From: Haplomitrium mnioides
Lineage: Eukaryota; Marchantiophyta; Haplomitriopsida; Calobryales
Reading direction: 5' to 3'
Assembly: GCA_049999725.1 (NCBI GenBank)
Contig: JBNGIS010020181.1
Coordinates: 1-47,764 of the forward strand
DNA length: 47,764 nt
The notes under the pieces were generated by a model. It saw only the letters and a program-made list of their open reading frames with translations. It was not told where the DNA came from and made no database searches. Made by a program: the position numbers and the translations under genes. How positions within the stretch are numbered: the first letter of the stretch is position 1; every line of letters starts with the position of its first letter. This document shows positions 9,109-18,849 of the stretch, in pieces.

Positions 9109-10060
9109 AGGCCATCAAATATATGTTCCATAAGATGATGCGCTTCAAATAGCACGTTTACAAGAAGCACATGACATTCAGATGTCTGGGTATCTTGGAG
9201 TAGACAAGACTATGGAGTTGCTTCAACGCACTTGGTGGTGGCCAAACCTAGCTTGAGATGTTCGTGGCTTTGTTCGTTCTTGTGAAAGTTGTCAATGAAA
9301 CAAGGCTTCAAATCAAAAACCAGCTGGTCTTTTGCAGCCATTATTGATTCCTATTGCTTAGTGGGAACATGTAAGCTTAGATCTTATCACTTCACTTCCA
9401 ACCACGCATCATGGGTTTATGACCATTGTGGTGTTTGTGGATAAGCTAAGCAAGCAAATTCATCTAGCACCGATAGTGGATACGGTGGATGCTCCACAAT
9501 TGGCAAAGATTTATTTTGATACAGTATTCCGATATCATGGAATACCAAAGGTACTTTTGATAGAGATCCATGATTCATTAGGAAGTTTTGGCGAAAGTTG
9601 TTCATACTTTTGGGTACCAAACTATCTATATCATCCTCAAATAGATGGGCAAACTAAACGCGCAAATTGCACTACAGAGGATAGGCTTTGAGTGTTTATC
9701 AGTGTTCATCACACTGATTGGGATAGTTTTTTACTGATTGTGGAGTTAACATACACCAACTCCAAACAAGCAAGTAATGGATTTTCTACTTTCTTTCTTA
9801 ATTCTGGTCAACATCCTCTTGTTCTCGATGGTTTTCTTTCTTCTTCCACTTCCAATGTTCTAAGTCTTTCTACTTTTTTGTCTCATTTATCTTCCTCTTT
9901 GCAAGATGCCAGAAACCATCTTGCTATTTCTCAAAATCAGCAAAAAAATATGATGATAAACATTGTCGCGATTTCTCTTATGTTTTAGGTGACCAAGTGA
10001 TGCTTTCTACTCATGATCTTCCTTTGTACTTAGATACTCAAGCTCGTAACTTATCTCTAT
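9109..10060 (+). pseudogene. pol: TE3 integrase remnant
   Basis: The zinc-binding region reads LQEAHDIQMSGYLGVDKT (second His now Tyr) and SCESCQ. The core shows SLDLITSLP (first Asp), VFVDKLSKQIHLAP, IEIHDSLGS where the second Asp motif DRDPRF would be, and IDGQTKRAN where the catalytic Glu reads Lys. The C-terminal region, VHHTDWDSFLLIVELTYTNS and ISQNQQKNM, continues to about 9988. Compared with TE7, this copy has lost two of the three catalytic acidic residues. Confidence 0.85.
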
Positions 10061-10189
10061 CTTGGATTGGCCATTTCTTAGTTTCTCAAGTTATTTCTCT
10101 TGTTGCGTAAAAACCTTATCTTCCTCTCCATATGAAGATTCATCTTGTGTTCTATGCGTTTAAACTAAAGCCTTTTGTTCCTAGTACAT

Positions 10190-10430
10190 CTTCATTTCCA
10201 AATTGTGTTCAACTTCCTCCTCCGGCTGTTGTTCTTGATGATCATCAAGAATTTGAAGTGGATGCATTTTGGCGAAAAGAGTTATCAAGCAAGGGCGGTA
10301 TCCACAAGTTCAATACAAGGTTTTGTGGAAAGGCTATTCACTTCATGATGCTACCTAGGATCTTCTTCAAATCTTAAGAATGTTCAAGAGGCTATTCAAA
10401 TTTTTGAAAGTTGTTTCAATGACAAGGACG
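10190..10430 (+). pseudogene. TE3 chromodomain remnant
   Basis: LPPPAVVLDDHQEFEVDAF is the entry to the chromodomain found at the C-terminus of chromovirus integrases. Comparison with TE7 shows that the rest is frame-shifted: the TE7 stretch QYKVLWNGYPLHD corresponds to out-of-frame bases at about 10310-10350. LKNVQEAIQIFE closes the domain. Chromodomains steer integration toward marked chromatin. This copy is broken. Confidence 0.7.
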
Positions 10431-10440
10431 TCATCGATTA

Positions 10441-10454
10441 GAAGGCGGGGATTA
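10441..10454 (+). other. TE3 candidate polypurine tract
   Basis: GAAGGCGGGGATTA lies directly before the 3' LTR start TGTAAT. This is the place and composition expected of the plus-strand primer. TE7 has the matching GAAGGCAAGGATTA at 46489-46502. Confidence 0.7.
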
Positions 10455-10692
10455 TGTAATAGTAAAAGCATAAGGTTGTGCTATTTATAAGAAAATAGAG
10501 AAGAGTGAATGAAGTGGTAGTGAGTCACTTTTAGGGTTGAGATTAGATTACTTGCCTTTAAAGTCACTTGCTTGGTTTTTTCTTACACTCTTGGCCTTAG
10601 CTTAGGCCTTGAGTTGCTTTTGATTGAAGAACTCTATTAGAGTTCACAATGAGTTGTTACTTATTTGGATTTGGTACTTGAGTTCTTTTGCA
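10455..10692 (+). repeat. TE3 3' LTR, internally deleted
   Basis: Starts TGTAATAGTAAAAGCATAAG and ends GTTCTTTTGCA. It is 238 bp against 383 bp for the 5' LTR: it jumps from the first CACTTTTAGGGTTGA unit to the GCTTGGTTTTT region and so has lost the TATA box block. The sequence that follows returns to minus-strand TE2 gag. Confidence 0.85.
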
Positions 10693-11275
10693 ATGACCAC
10701 CTTGCCCTCTTTTGTTTTGCTCACCTATGCAATCTCCTCTTTGTCGTAGCTCTGGGTGAAGCAAAAAACTTTTGTCTCTAGTGTGGCTCATGATTCCACA
10801 ATGACATTGTTGTTGGCGAGCTGCACCTACATCTCCAGAACGTGCTGCTCGTGGCTTCTTTGCCTCTGGACATAGCTTGTGCAAATGATCTCCATCACAT
10901 ATCCAACAACCTAACTATTGACCTACATAAGATAGCAAAGCTGATTGTCTTCTAGCCTTTTGGCCCTTTCGTGGTGCAAACTGTGATGTAGATGTGGTTG
11001 GAGACGTATATTTTGGCTCTTCTTTTTGAAAACCACCAATGACTACCCTCTCATTCACCAGGTTCAGCTCAAGACACTGTGACAATGTAAAAACAATGGC
11101 TAGAGTGGGATCAAAATCCTTGAGAAGGGTGGCATCTCTCACTCTCCTCCTCAAATCCCTATCAAGAATGGACCCTTCTTTCTCCTTTGGACAGGGTACA
11201 CTTTGCTTGCCAATCCTAGTTGATTGGTCTTCTTCTCAACCTAGGAACAAACCTAAAAACAAATCAAAATAGAAT
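10693..11275 (-). pseudogene. gag: TE2 Gag with zinc knuckles
   Basis: Minus-strand translation gives DLRRRVRDATLLKDFDPTLA, then ELNLVNERVV, then a basic stretch (RKGQKARRQS). A zinc knuckle CWICDGDHLHKLC (about 10870-10910, spacing C-x2-C-x3-H-x4-C) follows. A second cysteine motif, CHCGIMSHTRDKS, has its last Cys read as Ser. Zinc knuckles bind the element RNA. The frame is interrupted at 10693 by TE3, and Gag continues at 5937. One stop lies near 10915. This block shows that TE3 landed inside TE2. Confidence 0.75.
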
Positions 11276-14264
11276 TTTGTTGCTCTCCTCCTCAGCACCA
11301 TAGACTGATCTTCAATTTTCTACAAACAAGTGTTCACACTTTCCTGCTTTACTTTAGCAAAAGTCTTTGCTTCCAGATAGCATATGTCATAGGAGGGTGT
11401 TAGTGGACTTCTACCACCTTTGCACCTCTCAACGGAGGGTCTCGTTCAACCTCTATTTGAATTCACGTTCAAATTTTATCTTAAAAAATTTCCTCACTAC
11501 AAATTCTGTTTTTTTATTTTGATTAGTGTTCAATTACCCATGCTTTGTGTTGTAAAAAGATTTGACAGTGGGTCTCGTTTGAGCCTCTCACCTGCAAACA
11601 GAGTATGGCCCTCTTTCGAGTCAGCCCAAGGTTGTCATGTCATTCTAAGAACATCGCACTCCCTTCTGCAGTATTTTGTCTTAGCTCCTTCTCTTCTTTA
11701 TGTTCAAATACAACTCATTGGCAGATCTATGGTGCCAAAACAGAGTGATCCACTCTTTTAACTTGTTGATAAAAAATACACAGCTTTTGATTTTCTCTAG
11801 CTCTTTTCTACACCAACCAAGTGCTTCAAAACAGAGATCTGAACTTGGGTAACAACTGGCCTAATACGTTTGGCTATAGTATTGGGCCCTTTCCAACCTT
11901 GGCCAACAAATACCCATCTTAGAAGCTTGCTTACTTGTTACAACAGAAATAAAAAATATAGAGCATCCTACTCTGTTTCTGTGTTCATAATTCTCTTTTG
12001 GAAGTTTCAAAATGGCTGCCCCTTACTCTATAACCTAGAGCTTGCAACCTTTAATAAAGCTATACACTCCAAGAATGATAGCTTTCTCTTTCTGATTGAC
12101 GCTACACTCCAAGAGAATTTAGCAACCTCCTTTATACCTGTCCAACCCACAATTTCTGAAAAATATGGGCTTTGCTTGCAAGGTGCTTTATCAATCCTGC
12201 AACAATTACAAAATAGAGCATGAGCTCTGTATCAAGTAGATTGCCCTTTGACTCAATGAAGGTTCTGTAGTTCTGCCAATTACTCCTTTTGAACATTTGT
12301 TGACTCAAGCTAAGAATTTCCCGAAATGCAAAGCCTACTGCTGCTTGACAAATTTATGTCTTGCTATGTAAGACATAAATATCTACAACTCTTGATCGAC
12401 TAGGTCATCTTGATTCAATACATAATAAATTTGAGAGAAAGGAATCATAGATGTAAAGTTGCATCCTTGCTATGTTAGAACAAAATGCCTCTTTTGCTGC
12501 CCATCCAAACTGCTCAATGAAGAGCTTTGTCCTGTAGCTCGATGACCCCCTATAGTAGTGATTGAAAGTCTGCTCTACCAAAAATCTGGTGGCAGCTCCT
12601 CTATGCTCAACCAAAGGTGTGACCCCTCTCTGATGTACTCAAGGAACAAGCTCTTCTATGCTCAACCAAGGGTGCGACCCCTCTCCGATGTACTCAAGGA
12701 ACAAGGCAGCACAAAAGTTGCAACCCGTGAAATGCTAATGAATTACTCTCTTGCCCTCAGCAACATGCCTTACCCAACACAGGAAAGGTCCTCCATTGTT
12801 CAATTAAAAATGCTACAGCCCTTGCACATCAAGTTTCTTCATGCAACCCACTAGTCTGCTTGATTGAATGACTTTCTTGAAAATGACAACAACGTTCATC
12901 TTGTCATGTAACCCTTCATTGTCAACAAATGTTTGGCTCGTGCTCAAATGAGGACTTGCTACACTACTCTGTTCAAAAAGAAAAGATGCCCTCACAAAAT
13001 TGAAAATGCCCGTAGCTCGAACAAGGGTCCACAATTTTCAATAAATATAAGCAACACAATAGTTGCATAATTAGTGTGTTGTGATCTTATATAGCAACAA
13101 CTTGCTGCTCAAAGATCTATTGTGAATTCCTCCTGTGATCCTTAGACAAATTTCAAACAACTAGAGAAGTTGCAAAATCCCAAAAGATTGATGCTTGATG
13201 ACATGCACATGAGAGCTTGCACACAAACAACACAAATACAGAGGAAATTGCCAAGGAAATGCTGTGATGGGAGTTCTTCAATGTTCCAAATCCCTACATT
13301 ACTATCATGTTCTCAATCTTTCCATCATCAATTTGCTACTCAAAGATATGTTTGACAAAGCAGTTTGACTTTTGCAACTCTTAAGAAAACCCCATTTGCC
13401 TTATTTTTTGACCTTTGCTTCATGAAAGCGTGACAAAATCCTAGACGCAATCAACTTATCTTGAATAAAACGCTAGGAGATCTATTTTGACTACCCTCTT
13501 CAATAAAATCTGCTTTGGCTTAAGCATGTCCTACTCGACAAAATCTTCCTCAAGCAAACCCTTGTTCGATGAGATATGTGCAGCAAAGAAACCTGAGCAG
13601 CTCGACGAGTTTCCCTTGCTAAACAAACCTTGCTAAAAAACTCAAAGGCTCGTTTTTCTACAATTTTCTCTGCAGCAACAAAACATATGACGTTCTAATC
13701 AACAATCTCTTGTTTGAGCAAAATCCTCCTCTACAAAGCCCTGCTTGATGATTTGCCTCTCAATTGCTGCTCAACAAAAACCTATCAAAGATCCCAAAGA
13801 AAAATACCTTGCGATTTAGTTTTGTGATGAAGTTTGAGTAGCAAGAGATCTGCACGGGCTCCACTTGACGAATAAATGTTTTCACTGCTCAATGAAATGC
13901 TGCACCTTGACCCTCGATTTGCTCAAAGAAGTTGTGTTGGACAAAATCCTTAACATGCGAACTTCGGCGATTTTGTTTGTAGCAAATGTACTTCTGCAAA
14001 ATCTGAGTTCTGCGATTTTCTGCAACTTGCCTTCCATCAAAATCTACACAGAATCACTCAAACAATACAAAAATCTTCCAATGAGTAGATTTTTGCACCA
14101 TTAAACAACTCTTCACACAAAACGGCCAGGAGTTTTTGCGACTTGTTCAACGACCACAATTTAAAGCAAAATTTCTTCCACAAAATTTTTAACACTCCGA
14201 GATACCATAGATGCTTCAATTTCTTGATCAGATTTCTCAATTGGAATCCAAGATACCATAGATG
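11276..14264 (-). other. TE2 leader / unassigned 3 kb, no gene seen
   Basis: There is no domain motif on either strand; the open stretches are short and unremarkable. By position it is the long leader between the TE2 5' LTR and gag, possibly with further insertions. It is rich in loosely repeated words such as CTCGACAAAATC, GCTCAACAAA and TTGCTCAA between 13.5 and 13.95 kb. It contains a 55-bp tandem duplication and a duplicated GATACCATAGATGC, both listed separately. Confidence 0.4.
12596..12705. repeat. 55-bp tandem duplication
   Basis: Units 12596-12650 and 12651-12705 are head-to-tail copies of 55 bp. I count four differences by eye. Each unit contains CTATGCTCAACCAA and GATGTACTCAAGGAACAAG. 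It is a simple local duplication with no coding meaning that I can see. Confidence 0.9.
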
Positions 14265-14270
14265 CTCCAG
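14196..14270 (-). repeat. Duplicated GATACCATAGATGC and candidate TE2 primer-binding site
   Basis: GATACCATAGATGCT occurs near 14200 and again near 14252. On the minus strand each copy contains TGGTATCT, sharing TGGTATC with the tRNA-iMet primer-binding site. The copy nearer to the TE2 5' LTR may be a decayed primer-binding site. The match is short, so this is tentative. Confidence 0.35.
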
Positions 14271-14543
14271 ACAGAAATCTCAAATATCTTTTGATGTACT
14301 TTCTTGAGTGATACCTTCTCGAAAAATTCCAGATGTTGATCTTCCGATATCAAAACTAGTGCACCTTTGCTTACAAAGAATTGATGCTTCTCTAAGAGCT
14401 GCAATACTTCGGCTCTCCTCTTGGTTCATACAAAATTGTGTGCGATATTGAAAGATAACCTTTTGATGAGAGTACATGACCTTATATACTGTCTAAAAAC
14501 TCAAAATGTCTAAAAATAAAAATCTACATGGAATGGTGTGACA
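14265..14543 (-). repeat. TE2 5' LTR (right copy)
   Basis: Bases 14298-14543 align with 2096-2356. On the minus strand it starts TGTCACACC at 14543 and has a TATATAAG box at 14481-14488, so transcription would run toward lower coordinates into TE2. The inner edge is estimated from the candidate primer-binding site, not from LTR homology. TE1 gag resumes right after 14543. Confidence 0.65.
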
Positions 14544-14547
14544 AGAT

Positions 14548-14995
14548 GCAACATGCATCTGAAACATTTTCTTGTCTTTGCTGCTACTATTGGAGAATTT
14601 GAGGATGTTCCCCGCATCTAGTTCCCCACTACTCTTGATGGTGATGTCATCAATTGGTATTTTTGTGAGGTCGTCACTACTACTACATGGCCTGCCCTTT
14701 AGATTGCTTTTCTAGACTGCTATTTTCCAGCTTATCATTTTGATAGAGTCTAGGATGAATTGTTTTGCATCCGTATGTACGTTGAAGAGTCTATACAAGA
14801 TTACAATAATCGATTCAAAGTCGTTGTAAGTAAACGGAGGACTAGTCTGTCAGAGGAAGAGCAGACTTGATTTTTCATCAATGGTCTTTCCAACTCTATC
14901 CAAGAACATGTTTTATTGCAAGATCCTCAAACTCTGGGGTGCGCCATTCATTTAGCTACATGCTATGAGAAGATTGATTCAACGAGATTGATTTG
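14548..14995 (+). pseudogene. gag: TE1 gag (capsid part)
   Basis: A continuous plus-strand frame with four stops reads FLVFAATIGEFEDVPRI, DGDVINWYFCEV, TTTTWPAL, IAFLDCYFPAYHFDRV, IRMYVEESIQDYNNRFK, LSEEEQT, FFINGLSNSIQEHVLL and CAIHLATCYEKID. This is the retrotransposon Gag capsid pattern (tryptophan, then the F-x-x-R/K-F and L-E-like C-terminal helix). Two of the stops stand where a Gln/Trp-type codon is likely. The upstream part lies before TE2. Confidence 0.75.
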
Positions 14996-16250
14996 GTTCT
15001 CCTTCCTTCTTTGTTGGAGAATCCTTTTGCCCTTCTTCATTATCTCACACTTCCACCTCTACTGATCGGTTTGCTACAGAGTCCAAGAACTCAATTCCCT
15101 CATCACGACTCAAAAAATATGAATCTTTTGTAGGTTAAAATTTTGATTTCAAGGCTAGGTTAGTGGAAGTTACTTCCAAGCATGATGAGTAGACTTATGA
15201 TTTGTGTATCCAAATGGTTAGTTTGACTTTAATGCCCTTTATCAATTCTACAACTTCTCACATCTGGTATAACATGCAGCCAATTACACTCTCCATTAGA
15301 GGTCTGCCCTTCCAGCTCTTGGTGTGATATTTGTCTCTCTTCTGATCACGCCAACAAAGTCTGTCCTATTTAGCGTCGTATCAAGGATGCCACCACACAA
15401 TCAACATTGCAGCCTATCTTGCCATTTATAGCCTCACAACCAACTGCTCAGCCTGCCTTCTTGACCTACCAAGCTCCAATACACAACTATCAGACAACAT
15501 ATGTAGTCCCACCCACTCAATATTGATTCTAGCTTGCTTGTCCTCCTCTTAGACAAGGTTGCCACAATTGCAGCCGAACAAACTATATAGCTTGAGACTG
15601 TCCTTACGAGCGAACTCAATAGTATTATCAAGAACGAGGCTAGCGTTTGTCACAATTGCCTTATCGCCAATATCATCCACAACCATGAGCGTACCAATCC
15701 AGATACAATCACAGACAATACCAACAACAGGTGAACCACAATCCTCTTCCTCCACAATTCACACACTAACATCCTTAATAAAGTGTACAACCAATGATGA
15801 TACCGCAACACTCAACTCACGCATCAACACCACTGCCTACTCTTCTCTTTGCTCAAACCTCTATCCCTCCTCTACCAGCACCTTTGCAGAATCCCAATGT
15901 CCATCATGTGAATCAAGTAGACATTGTTCCAGTGAATGTAACTCTATGATCTGGAGATGATTTACAAAGACAATGATCTATTTTGAGTTCACATCATATT
16001 CCTAGTCAGCACCTGTGGTAGTAGCTCCTCCTCTCATCATTCAACCTGATTTGTCGTCTAATCAAAATCCTTCTTAGTTCCACTTTCACACAGTTCAACC
16101 CGTGTCTGAAGTTCCCCATTAGTTTACTACAGTCGCACCTCCTCACTCTACTATACTTTCGATGCTTGATATTGACCACAGACTGTCATGTGTCCACAAT
16201 CAAATAAGAAAATCAAACTAGACCTGAAAATCAGAATCCCTCTCTCCTTT
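14996..16250 (+). pseudogene. gag: TE1 Gag nucleocapsid and Pro/Ser-rich linker
   Basis: At about 15320-15370, CDICLSSDHANKVC is a zinc knuckle with canonical C-x2-C-x4-H-x4-C spacing. At 15555-15600, CHNCSRTNYIA followed by DCPYE is a second knuckle whose His appears replaced. The rest to 16250 has proline-, serine- and threonine-rich translations without motifs, broken by stops. Such linkers are common between Gag and protease in non-chromodomain Gypsy elements. Confidence 0.55.
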
Positions 16251-16990
16251 ATCAAATGTACTTGATTATGATATTATCCAAGACATGGCTCAAAGACCCA
16301 CAAATATCACTATAGGTCAATTGTTGAAAATGCAAGTCTCATCTTCTCAATCACTGCATGAAGCCCTTGTGATTCCTCGTTGCAAGCATCGCTTGGTCAA
16401 TCTAGTCAAGGCTCAAAAGTCCATTTAAGAAGCAAGAAATAGAACCTCAATCAGGCACTTGAGTCTACCACTCATGTTCATTTGCAAGTAGATGAAAACT
16501 TTTGCCAAGCAACACATCTTGATAGTCTACCGCCTACAGAACCTGAAGCACCAACAAATAGTTTGACCCCTCCAGAATGTGAGTCCCCCATCTATAGTTT
16601 GCTTTCTTTGGAATTGGAAACTCATATAGCTCATATGGTATTGTTTTTTGATGTAGGTACCAAAACCATAATAATTTTTATAGATAGCATTCTCATCCCC
16701 AATGTGCATTTGGATACACAATGTGATGTGAAGATAGTGGCATAATAAAAAATGAGTCTAATTGGATATCTAGTTTCTTCCCTGCATAAATCTTCTTTAC
16801 TTCTCAGACTTGTCGATGGACGCAAAATTGTTCTACTGGGAGTTTAAAAAAATATTCCAACACTTTTTGTTGATCATGAATACCTCATTTACTACATAGT
16901 GATCAACACACTTCAGAAGAACCAATACCCTTTCCTTCTTGGCCGGCCTTGGTTAAAACAAAGTTGTGCATAGATGGACTTTTCTATCGT
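16251..16990 (+). pseudogene. pol: TE1 retropepsin remnant
   Basis: The lead-in DYDIIQDMAQRPTNITIGQL (about 16260-16320) is a segment often found before the protease in this group. The protease shows VHLDTQCDVKIVA, the place of the D-T-G loop, with Gly read as Gln. Then come GYLVSSLHKSSLLLRLVDG and FLLGRPWLK, the conserved LGRPWL end. Tandem stops follow IVA. The Asp is intact but the loop glycine is lost, so it should be inactive. Confidence 0.65.
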
Positions 16991-17329
16991 CACTCCAACA
17001 ATCGATCCTCCCATCAATTGAGTTGTTCTTTCCCTCTACACACATACACCAATTGTCTCCAATCAGAAACTTCATGATGTTTTCCATGATCTACCTCTAT
17101 TCAAGACTAACAACCAATTTTAGATTAATGAGGATGACTCTTCAAATGAATCCAGCTTCTTCTGCATTCTCTTTCCTTATTGTAATCTGGTCAATGTAAC
17201 TTTTCCTGATCTCCCTATCATTCTTTAACAACATAAAAGCCTAAAAATTTATGATAGCTTTCCAACCGATGACTAAAATCTCTTCCTCATTCTGATTTAG
17301 AAGTATATCAATATCTTTGCTTGGGAATA

Positions 17330-18180
17330 TGACAAAATGATAGGTGTTCTTCCATCTATTTTCTAATATAAGATCCAACTTCACATAGATGCCAAACCAA
17401 TATGCATGCAACCTAATCGGTTGAATCCCAAATACTTTGATTTGGTTCAAAAAGATATTTCAAAAATGTTGAACCCAAGTAATATCTCCCATGTGGGCCT
17501 TACAAATTGGGTTTCTCCAATTGTAGTTGTTTCAAAACAAGATTTCTCAATTCGCATCTATGGAGAAGTCAAAGGCTTAAATGCAGTGATTACTCTAGAA
17601 CACTTCTCCATACCTTTTATAGAAACCAATCTTGACAATATTGCTGGATATAACCAGATTGACATTCACCATGATTCCCAACCTCTCACAATGATTACAA
17701 CTCTATGGGGTTGCTATTACTATAGCAAGCTTGTTTTCAACTTGTGAAATGCATCGTGTGCATTCTTAGACTAGAGAATCACGATTCTTGCATTTGATTC
17801 TCTCTTGCATGGCCTTGAAAAATATCTTGAGATATATCTAAACAGCTTTACTATTTACAGCTCTTACACAAATCATTTAAAGATACTTAAACGTGTTTTT
17901 TAGTGTTGTTGCAAATTTGGAACATCTCTCAATCCCTGAAAGTGCAGATTCTTCACACCTACTAGAGCTAGGCTATATAGTTTTGGAATTATGCCTCCAT
18001 CCAGATCTTGCTAAGATTGGCATCATTGTCATCTTGCCAACACCACAAAATCTTCAACAACTCCAACACTTTCTTAGCAAGTCAGTATGCTATAGGAGTT
18101 ACTATCTAAACTATGTTGCTATTGCTTTGCCTCTATATGCTCTTACTCGACACTTTGTTCCATTTGAATAGACACTTGAA
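17330..18180 (+). pseudogene. pol: TE1 reverse transcriptase remnant
   Basis: RT reads RLNPKYFDLVQKDISKML, TNWVSPIVVVSKQD, then FIETNLDNIAG joined directly to GYNQIDIHHDS. In related RTs some fifteen residues, including the first catalytic Asp motif, lie between those two blocks, so a short deletion between glycine codons is inferred. LWGCYYYSKLVFNL follows. The catalytic F-x-D-D motif is read as LEIYLNSFTIYS, with both Asp lost. The thumb ends LQHFLSKSVCYRSY and NYVAIALPLYALTRHFVPFE. There are many stops. Confidence 0.75.
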
Positions 18181-18640
18181 TGCCATCTAGCCTTCGAGAA
18201 GTTGAAGGAAATCTTGGCTTCCCTTCTATACCTCTCTCCCATTGACTGGAACATCCCTTTCTTAGTTATAGTTGATACTTCTTCCACGATGATTGGAGTT
18301 GTCCTTGCCCACATGCAAAATGATTGTAAATGTCCAATCTAGTATGCAAGCAAGCAAATAAGCCTTGTTGAATGCAACTATAGCCTTATTGAACGATAAG
18401 CTCTAGCATAATAAACACAAATTAGAAATTCTGCCATTACTTGCTAAGCTACAAGTTTATATTTATAGTAGATCATGATTGTCTTAAATATATCATCATT
18501 AAACCCGCTTTGACTGGTTGCTTAGCTTGATGGGTTCTCTTACTTTAGGAATTCAACTTCATAGTTCAAGTATATCCTGGAATACATTGTGGCAATTGTT
18601 TTATTTTCAAGAATCCTTAGCGACTTCGATCTGAATTCGT
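18181..18640 (+). pseudogene. pol: TE1 RNase H remnant
   Basis: ECHLAFEKLKEILASLL is followed by FLVIVDTSSTMIGVVLAH (catalytic Asp), YASKQISLVECNYSLIER (catalytic Glu), IVDHDCLKYIIIKP (catalytic Asp) and EFNF-like FRNST. The D-E-D triad can be read, but in different frames with stops between. The last Asp of the ADxLSR-type motif is not found. It degrades the RNA strand of the RNA-DNA hybrid in intact relatives. Confidence 0.65.
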
Positions 18641-18849
18641 TGGATTACAACTTTCCATATTTATGGGTTTTGTTGATTGACTCAATACTGCCTACTAACA
18701 CTGTTATTGAACACTCATTAGTCTACGTAATAGCTCACATATGGTGTAATCGATCTGTACTTTTCTTGAAGAATGGAACTATCCTATCCAATCTTCAGCC
18801 CAACCAGAAAATTTCATTCATACAAACTATTGTTTATTACACTATAATC

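Larger units (their letters stand above)
5938..10692 (+). mobile_element. TE3: chromodomain Ty3/Gypsy element inside TE2
   Basis: Full LTR element on the plus strand: 5' LTR 5938-6320, primer-binding site 6322-6333, gag, retropepsin, RT-RNase H, integrase, chromodomain remnant, purine-rich tract 10441-10454, and shortened 3' LTR 10455-10692. It is flanked by minus-strand TE2 gag on both sides. The flanking pentamers (ACAAC and ATGAC) agree at only three of five positions, so the target-site duplication has decayed. It is homologous to TE7 at 42.0-46.75 kb throughout. Confidence 0.85.
1945..14543 (-). mobile_element. TE2: methyltransferase-bearing Ty3/Gypsy element, minus strand
   Basis: Reading the minus strand downward from 14543, the order is LTR with TATA box, leader, Gag with zinc knuckle (11275-10693), insertion of TE3, Gag/protease region (5937-4790), C5-cytosine methyltransferase remnants (about 4560-3970), integrase (3890-2830), PHD finger (2785-2639), and a second LTR-like copy (2356-2096). 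The pentamer AGATG occurs at 1940-1944 and again at 14544-14548, which would be a 5-bp target-site duplication. The left boundary is less certain because the LTR homology with the right end starts only at 2096. RT and RNase H are absent. Domain identities rest on motif recognition by eye. Confidence 0.7.

Noticed and set aside
5932-10697. A clean target-site duplication for TE3
   Set aside because: Flanks ACAAC and ATGAC agree at three of five bases only. I do not claim it.
11420-12223. Two open stretches of over 110 codons on the plus strand
   Set aside because: No motif, opposite to the strand of TE2, and AT-rich composition. Probably chance.
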